Assembly (NCBI RefSeq): GCF_001261915.1
Contig: NZ_CVRT01000078.1
Location: 1-63,591, forward strand
Direction: 5' to 3'
Source of the DNA: Halorubrum sp. SD626R
GTDB taxonomy: Archaea > Halobacteriota > Halobacteria > Halobacteriales > Haloferacaceae
Length of the DNA stretch: 63,591 nucleotides
Part shown: piece by piece, positions 57,430 to 63,591 of the stretch
Numbering within the stretch: the stretch's first letter is position 1
How the letters are laid out: every line of letters starts with the position of its first letter
Program-made: the position numbers and the translations under genes
Notes under the pieces: generated by a model
Seen by the model: only the letters and a program-made list of their open reading frames with translations
Told to the model about the DNA's origin: nothing
Databases searched by the model: none

Positions 57430-58914
57430 TCAGACGAAGTCCCCGAGCCCCGCCTGTCCGTCGTCCTCGCCCTCCTCGCCGTCCGCGTCGCCGGCGTCGT
57501 CCGCGCCGGGCCCGTCGCCGTCGCGGTTCGGATCCCCCTCGCCGCCCGCGGCGCCGGCCCCGTCCGCGTCGGCGTCCTCGACCGCTCGCGCCCCGCCGGC
57601 GAACGCCCCCTCGGCGTGGTCCTCCATCCGCTCCTCGCGGAGCGCCTGCGCGTCCTCGACGATCGACGCGACCTTGTTCGTGGACTCGCCGGAGCCGGTG
57701 ACGAAGGAGACGCCCGCCTCGTCGAGGTCGTAGGCGGCCGCCATCGCGACCGTCAGCTCGCGGGGCTTGCAGTGGTGGGTGACCGCCTCTAGGAAGGGGA
57801 GCACCTCGCGGCGGGCTGTGGCGACGCTGCAGCCGCTCGCGGCCGCGATCTGTCCGACCACCTCGTCGGCGGTCGCGTCCGAGGAGCTCCAGAACTGGGG
57901 CCGGCCGTAGCGGGTCCACCCGCCCTTCTCCCCGTCGCGGGCGGCGGCGACACCGGCGGCCGCGTTGTCGGTCGCGTAGCGCCAGTAGGTGTAGTTCTGC
58001 GTGGCGCGCACGCGGCCCAGCCACACGTCGGCGTTCGCGAGGAAGTCGTACGCCCGGACCGACTCCGCCGGGTCGTACACGTCGAGGACGTTGTTCTCGA
58101 TCCACTTCGTGAGGTCGTCGGGCGTCTCGTCGACGGCGTACGCCGACTCCAGCGCCTCCTCCGCCGACTCCTCTTTGAGGATCGCGTCGAGGAACGGGAA
58201 CAGCCCGAGCGCCTTGTCGCGGTCGCCGGTAACCACGTCCCCGACCGCGATCGCGTCGCGGCCCTCCGTGGCCGCCTGCAGATCGTTGATCGCGCCCCGG
58301 AGGTCCCCGCGGTTGCGCTCCGCGATCCGTTCGAGCGCGTCCGACTCGAACTCGATCCCCTCCTTCCGGCAGACGTCTCGGAGGACGGGCACGATCGAGC
58401 GCGCGGAGACGTCGCGGAACTCGATCTCCTGCGTCGCGTTCCGGAGCCCGCGCGCCATGTCGTAGTAGTCGTTGGCGATGAGGACGATCGGCTGGCCCGA
58501 CTCCTTGACCAGCTTCGTGATCGCCGAGGCGCCGCCGCGGTCGTAGTTACCGTGGATGTTGTCCGCCTCGTCGACGACGACCAGCTGACGCGAGGCGGTG
58601 TCGCCGCCGCTCGCGCCGCCGCCCGCCGCGCTGCCCCCGAGGGTGGCGTTTCGGGCGGCCCGGCCCGCGAAGCGCTCGATGACGTCGGCGGTGCGCTGGT
58701 CGGAGGCGTTCAGCTCGACCGTCTCCCAGCCCATGTCGTTCGCCAGCGCGTGGGCCGCGCTCGTCTTCCCGACGCCCGGGCTCCCGTGGAGGACGACGGC
58801 CTCGCGGTGGTCGTCCCAGGAGCGCGCCCAGTCCGCGAACGCGTCGCGGGCCTTGTCGTTGCCGCGGACCTCCGAGAGCGTGCTCGGGCGGTACTTCTCC
58901 GTCCAGTCGGCCAT
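57430..58914 (-). CDS. rfcL: Replication factor C large subunit
   Basis: This clamp-loader subunit of 494 residues has WTEKYRPSTLSEVRGN at the N-terminus, Walker A VLHGSPGVGKTSAAHALAND, Walker B LVVVDEADNIHG and sensor 1 PIVLIANDYYD. The C-terminal collar carries DNRGDLRGAIND-like RNRGDLRGAINDLQA. A long acidic tail (about 430-485) precedes C-terminal QAGLGDFV, close to a PCNA-interacting peptide (Q-x-x-L-x-x-F). It lacks an intein. It loads PCNA together with small RFC subunits encoded elsewhere. Confidence 0.95.
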   Translation of the reverse strand: MADWTEKYRPSTLSEVRGNDKARDAFADWARSWDDHREAVVLHGSPGVGKTSAAHALANDMGWETVELNASDQRTADVIERFAGRAARNATLGGSAAGGGASGGDTASRQLVVVDEADNIHGNYDRGGASAITKLVKESGQPIVLIANDYYDMARGLRNATQEIEFRDVSARSIVPVLRDVCRKEGIEFESDALERIAERNRGDLRGAINDLQAATEGRDAIAVGDVVTGDRDKALGLFPFLDAILKEESAEEALESAYAVDETPDDLTKWIENNVLDVYDPAESVRAYDFLANADVWLGRVRATQNYTYWRYATDNAAAGVAAARDGEKGGWTRYGRPQFWSSSDATADEVVGQIAAASGCSVATARREVLPFLEAVTHHCKPRELTVAMAAAYDLDEAGVSFVTGSGESTNKVASIVEDAQALREERMEDHAEGAFAGGARAVEDADADGAGAAGGEGDPNRDGDGPGADDAGDADGEEGEDDGQAGLGDFV

Positions 58915-58956
58915 TACCGGCGGTAGGAAGGTGCGGCGTTTAGTGGTTCCGGAGAG

Positions 58957-59095
58957 TCACTCCTCGCGTCGAGCCTTCAGATCGAGCCGAGGGGCCACCC
59001 CCTCGTACGCCTCGTCGCTGGAGACGACGGTGTCGCCGCCGCGCTCTTCTCGATGTCCGCGAACTCGTCTCGAAGCGCGGCCCTCAAACGCCGGG
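58957..59095 (-). pseudogene. Possible 3' remnant of a PIN-like toxin gene
   Basis: In one frame the end reads GGDTVVSSDEAYEGVAPRLDLKARREE and stop, like the C-terminus of PIN-type nucleases. The continuation upstream (ALRDEFADIEKS) is in another frame, which suggests a frameshifted fragment. The 5' part is absent. The call rests on a short resemblance. Confidence 0.3.
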
Positions 59096-59197
59096 AAGAG
59101 TACGACGAGGTCGACGACTCCGAGGCGCCGATCGAGTCGGAGACCCCGGACTCGTAGCGACAGAACGCTTATTCCGAGGTCACTACCACTACCAGCC

Positions 59198-59401
59198 ATG
59201 AGTACTGGCCGAGAGATCCGTCTGATCGAAGAGGACGAAGGGGGCTGGTCGGCGATCGATCAGGGGATGAACGTCGCCAGCCAGGGCGAAACGCGCGAGG
59301 AGGCGCTCTCGAACCTCGACGAAGCGATCGAACCGACGAAAGAAGCCCGCGAGGCGGACACGGACGCACCGGAGCCGGACGCCCCGTGGTTCGAGGGATG
59401 A
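59198..59401 (+). CDS. hicB: HicB-family antitoxin-like protein
   Basis: This 67-residue protein starts REIRLIEEDEGGWSAIDQGMNVASQGETREEALSNLDEAIE, the HicB RNase-H-like fold with the conserved G-E-T-x-E-E-A-L motif. CTTATTCC lies 28 bases before the ATG. It overlaps a 13-codon frame (ATG 59398) that begins M-S-G-L-P like HicA toxins but stops at once, so the antitoxin seems to have lost its toxin. Confidence 0.82.
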   Translation: MSTGREIRLIEEDEGGWSAIDQGMNVASQGETREEALSNLDEAIEPTKEAREADTDAPEPDAPWFEG

Positions 59402-59457
59402 GCGGCCTGCCGTTGAGGAAGTTCATAGTGCACCCTTGAGCGCAGTTTTCGGGTGTT
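59398..59457 (+). pseudogene. Decayed hicA toxin start
   Basis: ATG overlaps the hicB stop (ATGA), the normal arrangement. M-S-G-L-P is a common HicA beginning, but the frame ends after 13 codons. A shifted frame reads EEVHSAPLSAVFGC before a stop, which resembles the first HicA helix. The double-stranded RNA-binding rest is absent. Confidence 0.35.
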
Positions 59458-59502
59458 AGACGGTGCTGAGGCTCTCGATAATGAGAACCAATAAAATTTT
59501 TA

Positions 59503-59573
59503 TGGGACCGCTGAGAATCGAACTCAGGTCATACGGACCCCATCCGCATAGGATACCACTACCCCACGGTCCC
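59503..59573 (-). tRNA. tRNA-Pro (GGG)
   Basis: On the minus strand, GGGACCG pairs with CGGUCCC followed by discriminator A. Anticodon stem UGCGG/CCGUA with loop AUGGGGU gives anticodon GGG. The T arm is CUGAGUUCGAUUCUCAG. TTAATTACC about 37 bases upstream may be its promoter. Confidence 0.92.
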
Positions 59574-59671
59574 TGACTGCACGCGGAAAAACGGCGGTAC
59601 GGTAATTAAGGACTTCGCTTCACTCGTCGTCGCCCTCGCTCTCGTCCGTATCCGGAACCGCGACGACGCGG

Positions 59672-60670
59672 TCACAGGAGGACGCGTTCCAGCGAGACGA
59701 CGACGCCGGCGTCGGCGTCCGGATCGCCGACGAGTCGGCCGAGACAGACCGCGACGCCGTCGGGCGTGTGGCACGCGACGAGCGGCGGGTCGCCGTCTCG
59801 GGACTCCGCGTTCGGATCGACCGTCGCCCCCGCGTCCGCGCCGATGACGCCGGGCGCGTACACCGGCGCGCCGGTGGCGACGCTGCGCGCGGCCGAGGGC
59901 GCGACCGTGACCGACGGGAGGTGCACCAGCGCCTCCTCGGCGGGGCGAACGACTTCGCGCAGCAGCGACTCGTCGCCCTCGCGCGCCCACGCGAGTCCGT
60001 CGACGAGGTCCTGCAGGGGATGCAGATCGCGGTCGTCGAACGGGTCGGTGGCGGTCCGGCGGAGGTGGCCCATGTGCGCGCCGACCCCCGTCGCGAGCCC
60101 GATGTCGTGGCAGAGCTTTCGGACGTACGTCCCGGACTCACACCGGATCCGGAGGAGCGCCTGCCGGTCCTCGACCTCCAACACGTCGAGCGCGTGGATC
60201 GTCCGCGTTCGGAGCCGGCGGGTCACGGCGCTCTTCCGCGGCGGCTTCTGGTAGATCTCCGCCTCGAACTCGGCGGCGACCTCGCGGAAGTCGCCCGGCG
60301 GCGACCCGTGGAGTTCGAGGACCGAGACGTACTCCTTGCTCCCCTCCAGGAAGACCTGGGCCGCTCGGGTCGCGTCGCCGGTGAGCGTCGGCAGGCAGCC
60401 GGTGACCTTCGGGTCGAGGGTGCCGGCGTGGGCGACGCCGTCGATCGGGTCGCCCGCCGGATCGAACTCTTCGAGGGCGTCGTTGACCGCGTCGCGCACC
60501 CACGCGGAGAGCTGGTGGGAGGACGGGCCGGCCGGCTTGTCGACGTTGACGACGCCGAACCGGAGCAGCTCGGGGATCGACCGCTCGCCCGGCGGGGCTC
60601 GGAGCGGGTCGGCGGCGGAACCGGTGGGGTCGTCCGCGGGCGCGGGGTCGTCGTCGAGGTCGTCTGTCAT
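59672..60670 (-). CDS. truB: tRNA/rRNA pseudouridine synthase Cbf5 (TruB family)
   Basis: This protein of 332 residues is the catalytic subunit of H/ACA particles. GVVNVDKPAGPSSHQLSAWVRD and catalytic Asp86 in HAGTLDPKVTGCLP are diagnostic. EIYQKPPRKSAV and ESGTYVRKLCHDIG follow. A C-terminal PUA domain extends from about 248 to the end (APVYAPGVIGADA). The N-terminus has an acidic 30-residue extension. It is 21 bases downstream of cmk on the same strand. Confidence 0.95.
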   Translation of the reverse strand: MTDDLDDDPAPADDPTGSAADPLRAPPGERSIPELLRFGVVNVDKPAGPSSHQLSAWVRDAVNDALEEFDPAGDPIDGVAHAGTLDPKVTGCLPTLTGDATRAAQVFLEGSKEYVSVLELHGSPPGDFREVAAEFEAEIYQKPPRKSAVTRRLRTRTIHALDVLEVEDRQALLRIRCESGTYVRKLCHDIGLATGVGAHMGHLRRTATDPFDDRDLHPLQDLVDGLAWAREGDESLLREVVRPAEEALVHLPSVTVAPSAARSVATGAPVYAPGVIGADAGATVDPNAESRDGDPPLVACHTPDGVAVCLGRLVGDPDADAGVVVSLERVLL

Positions 60671-60691
60671 GTGGGTCGTGGGAGGCCGCTC

Positions 60692-61270
60692 TCAGAAGTC
60701 GTAGCGCACGCCCTCGATGGGCGTTTTCCCCTCGTCGGCCGCGGGGTCGTACGCGTCGACGGTGGCGACGAGCACGTCGAGGAAGCGCTCTGGGGCCCAG
60801 CGGGCGGTGTTGTACGCGGCGTCGTAGATCGACAGGTCGTCGACGTCGATACCGTAGAGCTCGCGGTACCGTTTGCGTTCGGACTCCTCCCGGCGCTCCG
60901 TCTCGGCCCGCGCCCGGTCGACTGGCTTCTCCTCGCGCTCCGCGATCCGCTCGGCGCGGACGGAGAGCGGGGCGTCGAACCAGAACCGGAAGTCGGCGTG
61001 GTCGGCCGCGAGCCACCCGGCGAGCCGCGACTCCAGGACGAGTTCGTCGCTGGTCCGAGCGGTCTCGCGGAGGCGACGGTCGAGTTTGCGGTCGAACTGG
61101 GGATCCTCCTCGGCGAACTCGTTGAACTCGACCGGCGTCATGTCGCGTTCGGCCGCCATCTCGCGGAAGATGTCGCCGCCGGAGAGGTGCTCCACGCCGA
61201 GGCGGTCGGCCAGCCCCGCGGCGTTCGTGCTCTTCCCGCTTCCCGGCGGGCCGGAGACGGTGATCAACAT
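60692..61270 (-). CDS. cmk: Cytidylate kinase (archaeal)
   Basis: This P-loop kinase of 192 residues phosphorylates CMP and dCMP. Walker [21 protein letters not shown] opens the protein, [32 protein letters not shown] is the archaeal CMP-binding region, and [21 protein letters not shown] is the lid region. Length is typical of archaeal Cmk. It is commonly linked with Cbf5 and ribosomal genes in haloarchaea. Confidence 0.94.
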   Translation of the reverse strand: MLITVSGPPGSGKSTNAAGLADRLGVEHLSGGDIFREMAAERDMTPVEFNEFAEEDPQFDRKLDRRLRETARTSDELVLESRLAGWLAADHADFRFWFDAPLSVRAERIAEREEKPVDRARAETERREESERKRYRELYGIDVDDLSIYDAAYNTARWAPERFLDVLVATVDAYDPAADEGKTPIEGVRYDF

Positions 61271-61366
61271 ACCGCTACTGCGCGGGTGGCGTTCAAAACG
61301 GTTGTCGTTCGGCGCTCGCCGGCGGTGCCGGCGGGCCCGTCGCTCCCGCGGCGACGACGCCGCCCG

Positions 61367-61726
61367 CTACCGCCTCCGCGTCGCCGCGGTCATCGACCAG
61401 ACGGCGACGAGGCCGAGCAGGACGGCGGGGACGAGCGGCAGCGCCAGGTACGTCGCGAAGAAGGGCAGCCCGAACCAGCCGGCCGCGTACGGGTAGAGGT
61501 AGATGACACCCGGGATGACGAGGGCGCAGGTGAAGATGGCAGCCGTCAGCGCCCACCCCTTCCGGCCGAAGCCGTCGGCGGTCGGCTCGCCGGTCCCCGG
61601 TTCGTCGGCGGCCGATTCCGACGCGGTGGCGCCGGCGGTCCCGTCGCTCTCGCCGCCGCCCTCGCCCGCCGGGACGTGGACGTAGCCCCCGTCCGCGCTC
61701 CCGTCCGCGTCGGTCTCAGAGCTCAC
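61367..61726 (-). CDS. Hypothetical two-helix membrane protein
   Basis: This 119-residue protein has an acidic, Gly/Ala-rich first half (residues 1-52) and then two hydrophobic helices (about 57-77 and 85-111) joined by YPYAAGWFGLPFF. The GTG start overlaps the end of the upstream dehydrogenase gene by eleven bases, so expression may be coupled. The layout is like small subunits of sodium/solute symporters, but no family can be assigned. Confidence 0.62.
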   Translation of the reverse strand: MSSETDADGSADGGYVHVPAGEGGGESDGTAGATASESAADEPGTGEPTADGFGRKGWALTAAIFTCALVIPGVIYLYPYAAGWFGLPFFATYLALPLVPAVLLGLVAVWSMTAATRRR

Positions 61727-62756
61727 TGTCGGGCTTTACCACTACCTTGCCAAAGCCCTCACGGTTCTCGATCATCTCGTGGGCGCGCGCGGCCTCGCTC
61801 ATCGGGAGCGTCTCACGGACACGCGGCTCGAAAGTGCCGTCCCAAACCAAGTCCAGCACGTCGTCGACCTCGCCAGGCGTCGCCATCGTCGAGCCGATGA
61901 CGGACAGCTGGTTCCAGAAGATCCGGTTGAGCCCCGCCTCGGGTCCTCCGCCCGTCGTCGCGCCGCAGGTGACGAGCCGACCGCCCTTCGCCAGCGACTT
62001 CAGCGAGTTCGGGTAGGTGGCCTCGCCGATGTGGTCGACGACGACGTCGACGCCGCGGCGCCCGGTGAGCGCCGAGATCTCCTCGGCGAAGTCGTTCGCC
62101 TCGTAGTCGATGACGTGGTCGGCGCCGCACTCCTCGGCGTGCGAGAGCTTCGCCTCGGTGGAGGCGGTCGCGAACACCTCACAGCCCGCGTGGTCGGCGA
62201 TCTGGACGGCCGCGTGGCCGACGCCGCCGGAGGCGCCGAGGACGAGCACCTTCTCGCCGGCCTCGATGTCGGCGCGCGTCTGGAGCATCCGCCACGCGGT
62301 CTGGAAGACGAGCGAGGCGGAGCCGGCGACCTCCCAGTCGACGCCCGAGGGGACAGGGACGAGGTTCTCGGCGGGGACGGCCGCGAGCTCGGAGTGGACG
62401 CCGCGGACGTGCTCGCCGATGATGTGGAAGGAGGGGCAGAGCGACTCCTCACCGTGGCGGCAGAACTCGCACTCGCCGCAGGAGACGCCGGCGCTCACGG
62501 CGACGCGGTCGCCGGGCTCGAACCGCGTCACACCCTCGCCGACCGACTCGACGACGCCGGCCGCGTCGCTGCCGGGGACGTGGGGCATCTGCAAGTCGAT
62601 ACCGGGCATCCCGCGACGCGTCCAGACGTCGAGGTGATTCAGCGCGCCCGCCTTGACGTCGACGAGGACCTCGCCGCGGTCGGGCTCCGGGTCGGGGAAC
62701 TCGCCGTACTCGATCACGTCGCGGTCGCCGTGGGCGTCGAACTGGACGGCCTTCAT
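61716..62756 (-). CDS. MDR-family zinc-binding dehydrogenase/quinone oxidoreductase-like
   Basis: This 346-residue protein starts MKAVQFDAHGDRDVIEYGEFPDPEP. Catalytic-domain motifs ALNHLDVWTRRG and HVPGSDAAGVV replace the usual catalytic Cys with Asn, as in quinone oxidoreductases. A full structural zinc lobe is kept: SCGECEFCRHGEESLC. The cofactor motif is VLVLGASGGVGHAAVQIADHAGCEVFA. The substrate is unknown. The ATG at 62756 is preferred over one seven codons upstream. Confidence 0.87.
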   Translation of the reverse strand: MKAVQFDAHGDRDVIEYGEFPDPEPDRGEVLVDVKAGALNHLDVWTRRGMPGIDLQMPHVPGSDAAGVVESVGEGVTRFEPGDRVAVSAGVSCGECEFCRHGEESLCPSFHIIGEHVRGVHSELAAVPAENLVPVPSGVDWEVAGSASLVFQTAWRMLQTRADIEAGEKVLVLGASGGVGHAAVQIADHAGCEVFATASTEAKLSHAEECGADHVIDYEANDFAEEISALTGRRGVDVVVDHIGEATYPNSLKSLAKGGRLVTCGATTGGGPEAGLNRIFWNQLSVIGSTMATPGEVDDVLDLVWDGTFEPRVRETLPMSEAARAHEMIENREGFGKVVVKPDSEL

Positions 62757-62914
62757 GGATCGCCCCACCCGCGGCATCCACTAAACAGTACGCCAAACGG
62801 AACCGCCACGGCGGCGTGCGATTCGCGAATCGTCGGTCTCGACGGCGATCCGCGGTTCGCCCGTGACAACGCCTCACACCCGTGCGAAGCGGGCGCATCC
62901 GCATCGCCCTTCCG

Positions 62915-62930
62915 TGATGTTTAAGTAGCG
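62915..62930 (+). promoter_or_regulatory. Promoter upstream of tRNA-Ser and the S13 operon
   Basis: GATGTTTAAGTAGC predicts transcription from about 62949, some 57 bases before the tRNA. No TATA-like word is visible between the tRNA and the S13 start, so both are probably on one transcript. Between 62757 and 62914 no gene is seen. Confidence 0.5.
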
Positions 62931-63005
62931 AAGGCGGGACCGTACGGATGCACGAACTGCAGGGGCGCCGGGTCCCGAGTCCACGAGGGCGATGATACGA
63001 CGCGA

Positions 63006-63091
63006 GTTGCGGTAGCCAAGCCTGGCCCAAGGCGCAGGGTTGCTAACTCTGTGGCGTCACTGCCTCCGGGGTTCGAATCCCCGCCGCAACG
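63006..63091 (+). tRNA. tRNA-Ser (GCU)
   Basis: Acceptor GUUGCGG pairs with CCGCAAC followed by discriminator G. Anticodon stem CAGGG/CUCUG holds loop UUGCUAA, anticodon GCU. The long variable arm (UGGCGUCACUGCC) is the serine class II feature. It is 57 bases upstream of the S13 gene on the same strand. Confidence 0.93.
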
Positions 63092-63148
63092 CTCGAACGG
63101 ACCGAGCACCGCCGGATTCGCGCCGGTAGGGCTCACCACAACCAACAC

Positions 63149-63591
63149 ATGAGCACGGAAGAACCACAGGACGACTCGCCGGAGGAGGAGGAGGAAGACC
63201 TCCAGTACTTCGTCCGGATCGGGGGCGCTGACCTCGACGGGACGAAGACGGTCGAGCGAAGCCTGTCCGAACTCGACGGCATCGGCACGCGCACGGCGCG
63301 GCTGGTCGCCGAGAAGGCCGACGTGGACCGCAACGCCACGTTCGGGCTCCTCGACGAGGGTGACATCGACGCGGTGGTCGACATCGCCGAGAACCTCGAA
63401 GACCACGTCCCGTCGTGGATGACGAACAGACAGAACGACTTCTACTCCGGGGAGACGACGCACCTCGTCGGCACCGACGTCAGCGAGAAGCGTCGCCACG
63501 ACATCAACCGGATGAAGGTCATCGAATCGTACAAGGGCGTTCGCCACAAGCGCGGCCAGAAGGTACGCGGCCAGCGCACGAAGTCCACGGG
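63149..63591 (+). CDS. rps13: Ribosomal protein S13 (3' truncated by window)
   Basis: This small-subunit head protein at the subunit interface shows 147 codons. After an acidic halophilic N-terminus (residues 1-16), YFVRIGGADLDGTKTVERSLSELDGIG is the S13 opening, and INRMKVIESYKGVRHKRGQKVRGQRTKST is the C-terminal rRNA-binding signature. Few residues are missing. In haloarchaea it heads the S13-S4-S11-RpoD operon, which presumably continues beyond the window. Confidence 0.96.
   Translation, partial: MSTEEPQDDSPEEEEEDLQYFVRIGGADLDGTKTVERSLSELDGIGTRTARLVAEKADVDRNATFGLLDEGDIDAVVDIAENLEDHVPSWMTNRQNDFYSGETTHLVGTDVSEKRRHDINRMKVIESYKGVRHKRGQKVRGQRTKST

Noticed and set aside
1..63591. CRISPR arrays, insertion sequences, rRNA genes, inteins in RfcL
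   Set aside because: No regularly spaced repeats, no transposase motifs and no rRNA signatures were seen; the RfcL Walker region is uninterrupted.

Overview
The window is a contiguous piece of a haloarchaeal chromosome, most like Halorubrum or a close relative. The evidence is very high GC with strongly GC-biased third codon positions, acidic proteins, archaeal information-processing genes (RadB, RfcL, Cbf5, eIF1A, ribosomal L7Ae, S28e, L24e and S13) and TATA boxes about 27 bases upstream of ATG or GTG codons, which means many mRNAs are leaderless. It contains four tRNA genes (Val-GAC, His-GUG, Pro-GGG, Ser-GCU), no rRNA, no CRISPR array and no intact insertion sequence. The first gene (RNase J) and the last (ribosomal protein S13) are cut by the window edges. 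Product names rest on motifs recognised by eye; no database was searched.

Layout. 1-10.5 kb: RNase J and isoprenyl diphosphate synthase, an EamA permease, a peroxiredoxin, a sensor histidine kinase, methionine aminopeptidase, a HIT protein, an FAD oxidoreductase and a universal stress protein. 10.5-22 kb: an OFA-type MFS transporter, a methyltransferase, a CinA-like protein, an SppA protease operon, a disulfide oxidoreductase, DsrE, an SDR, a carotenoid oxygenase, a dCTP-deaminase-like protein and tRNA-Val. 22-33 kb: an M24-like pseudoenzyme, geranylgeranyl reductase, GDPD, a CcdA/TlpA/Sco redox cluster, cold-shock protein, RadB, a CBS protein with a ribosome-hibernation-like tail, and HAD. 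33-41 kb: FolD, a metallophosphatase, the L7Ae-S28e-L24e-Ndk operon, a beta-propeller protein, an Lrp regulator and an amidohydrolase. 41-50 kb: a DabB-DabA inorganic-carbon uptake pair, a P-loop kinase, eIF1A, a broken SLC13 permease, a bacterio-opsin-activator-type regulator, an MBL protein and tRNA-His. 50-63.6 kb: heme A synthase, a four-gene polar amino-acid ABC transporter, two zinc/MDR dehydrogenases, a second histidine kinase, RfcL, HicB, tRNA-Pro, Cbf5, Cmk, tRNA-Ser and S13.

Most of this is ordinary housekeeping chromosome. The strongest unexplained signal is a dispersed structured repeat present three times (about 3539-3745, 34361-34752 and 50190-50620). It has conserved sequence blocks, a 19-position stem whose arms change in a compensatory way between copies, and short hairpins whose sequence differs between copies while their frame stays fixed. 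Two copies lie between convergent genes, and the fullest copy carries TATA-like terminal inverted repeats. Other notable points are the DAC pair in a heterotroph-type genome, the CBS plus S30AE-like fusion, a duplicated 3' end of tRNA-His, a 19-bp tandem repeat at a gene end, a ribosomal L24e that has lost its zinc cysteines, and candidate leader peptides overlapping two downstream starts.
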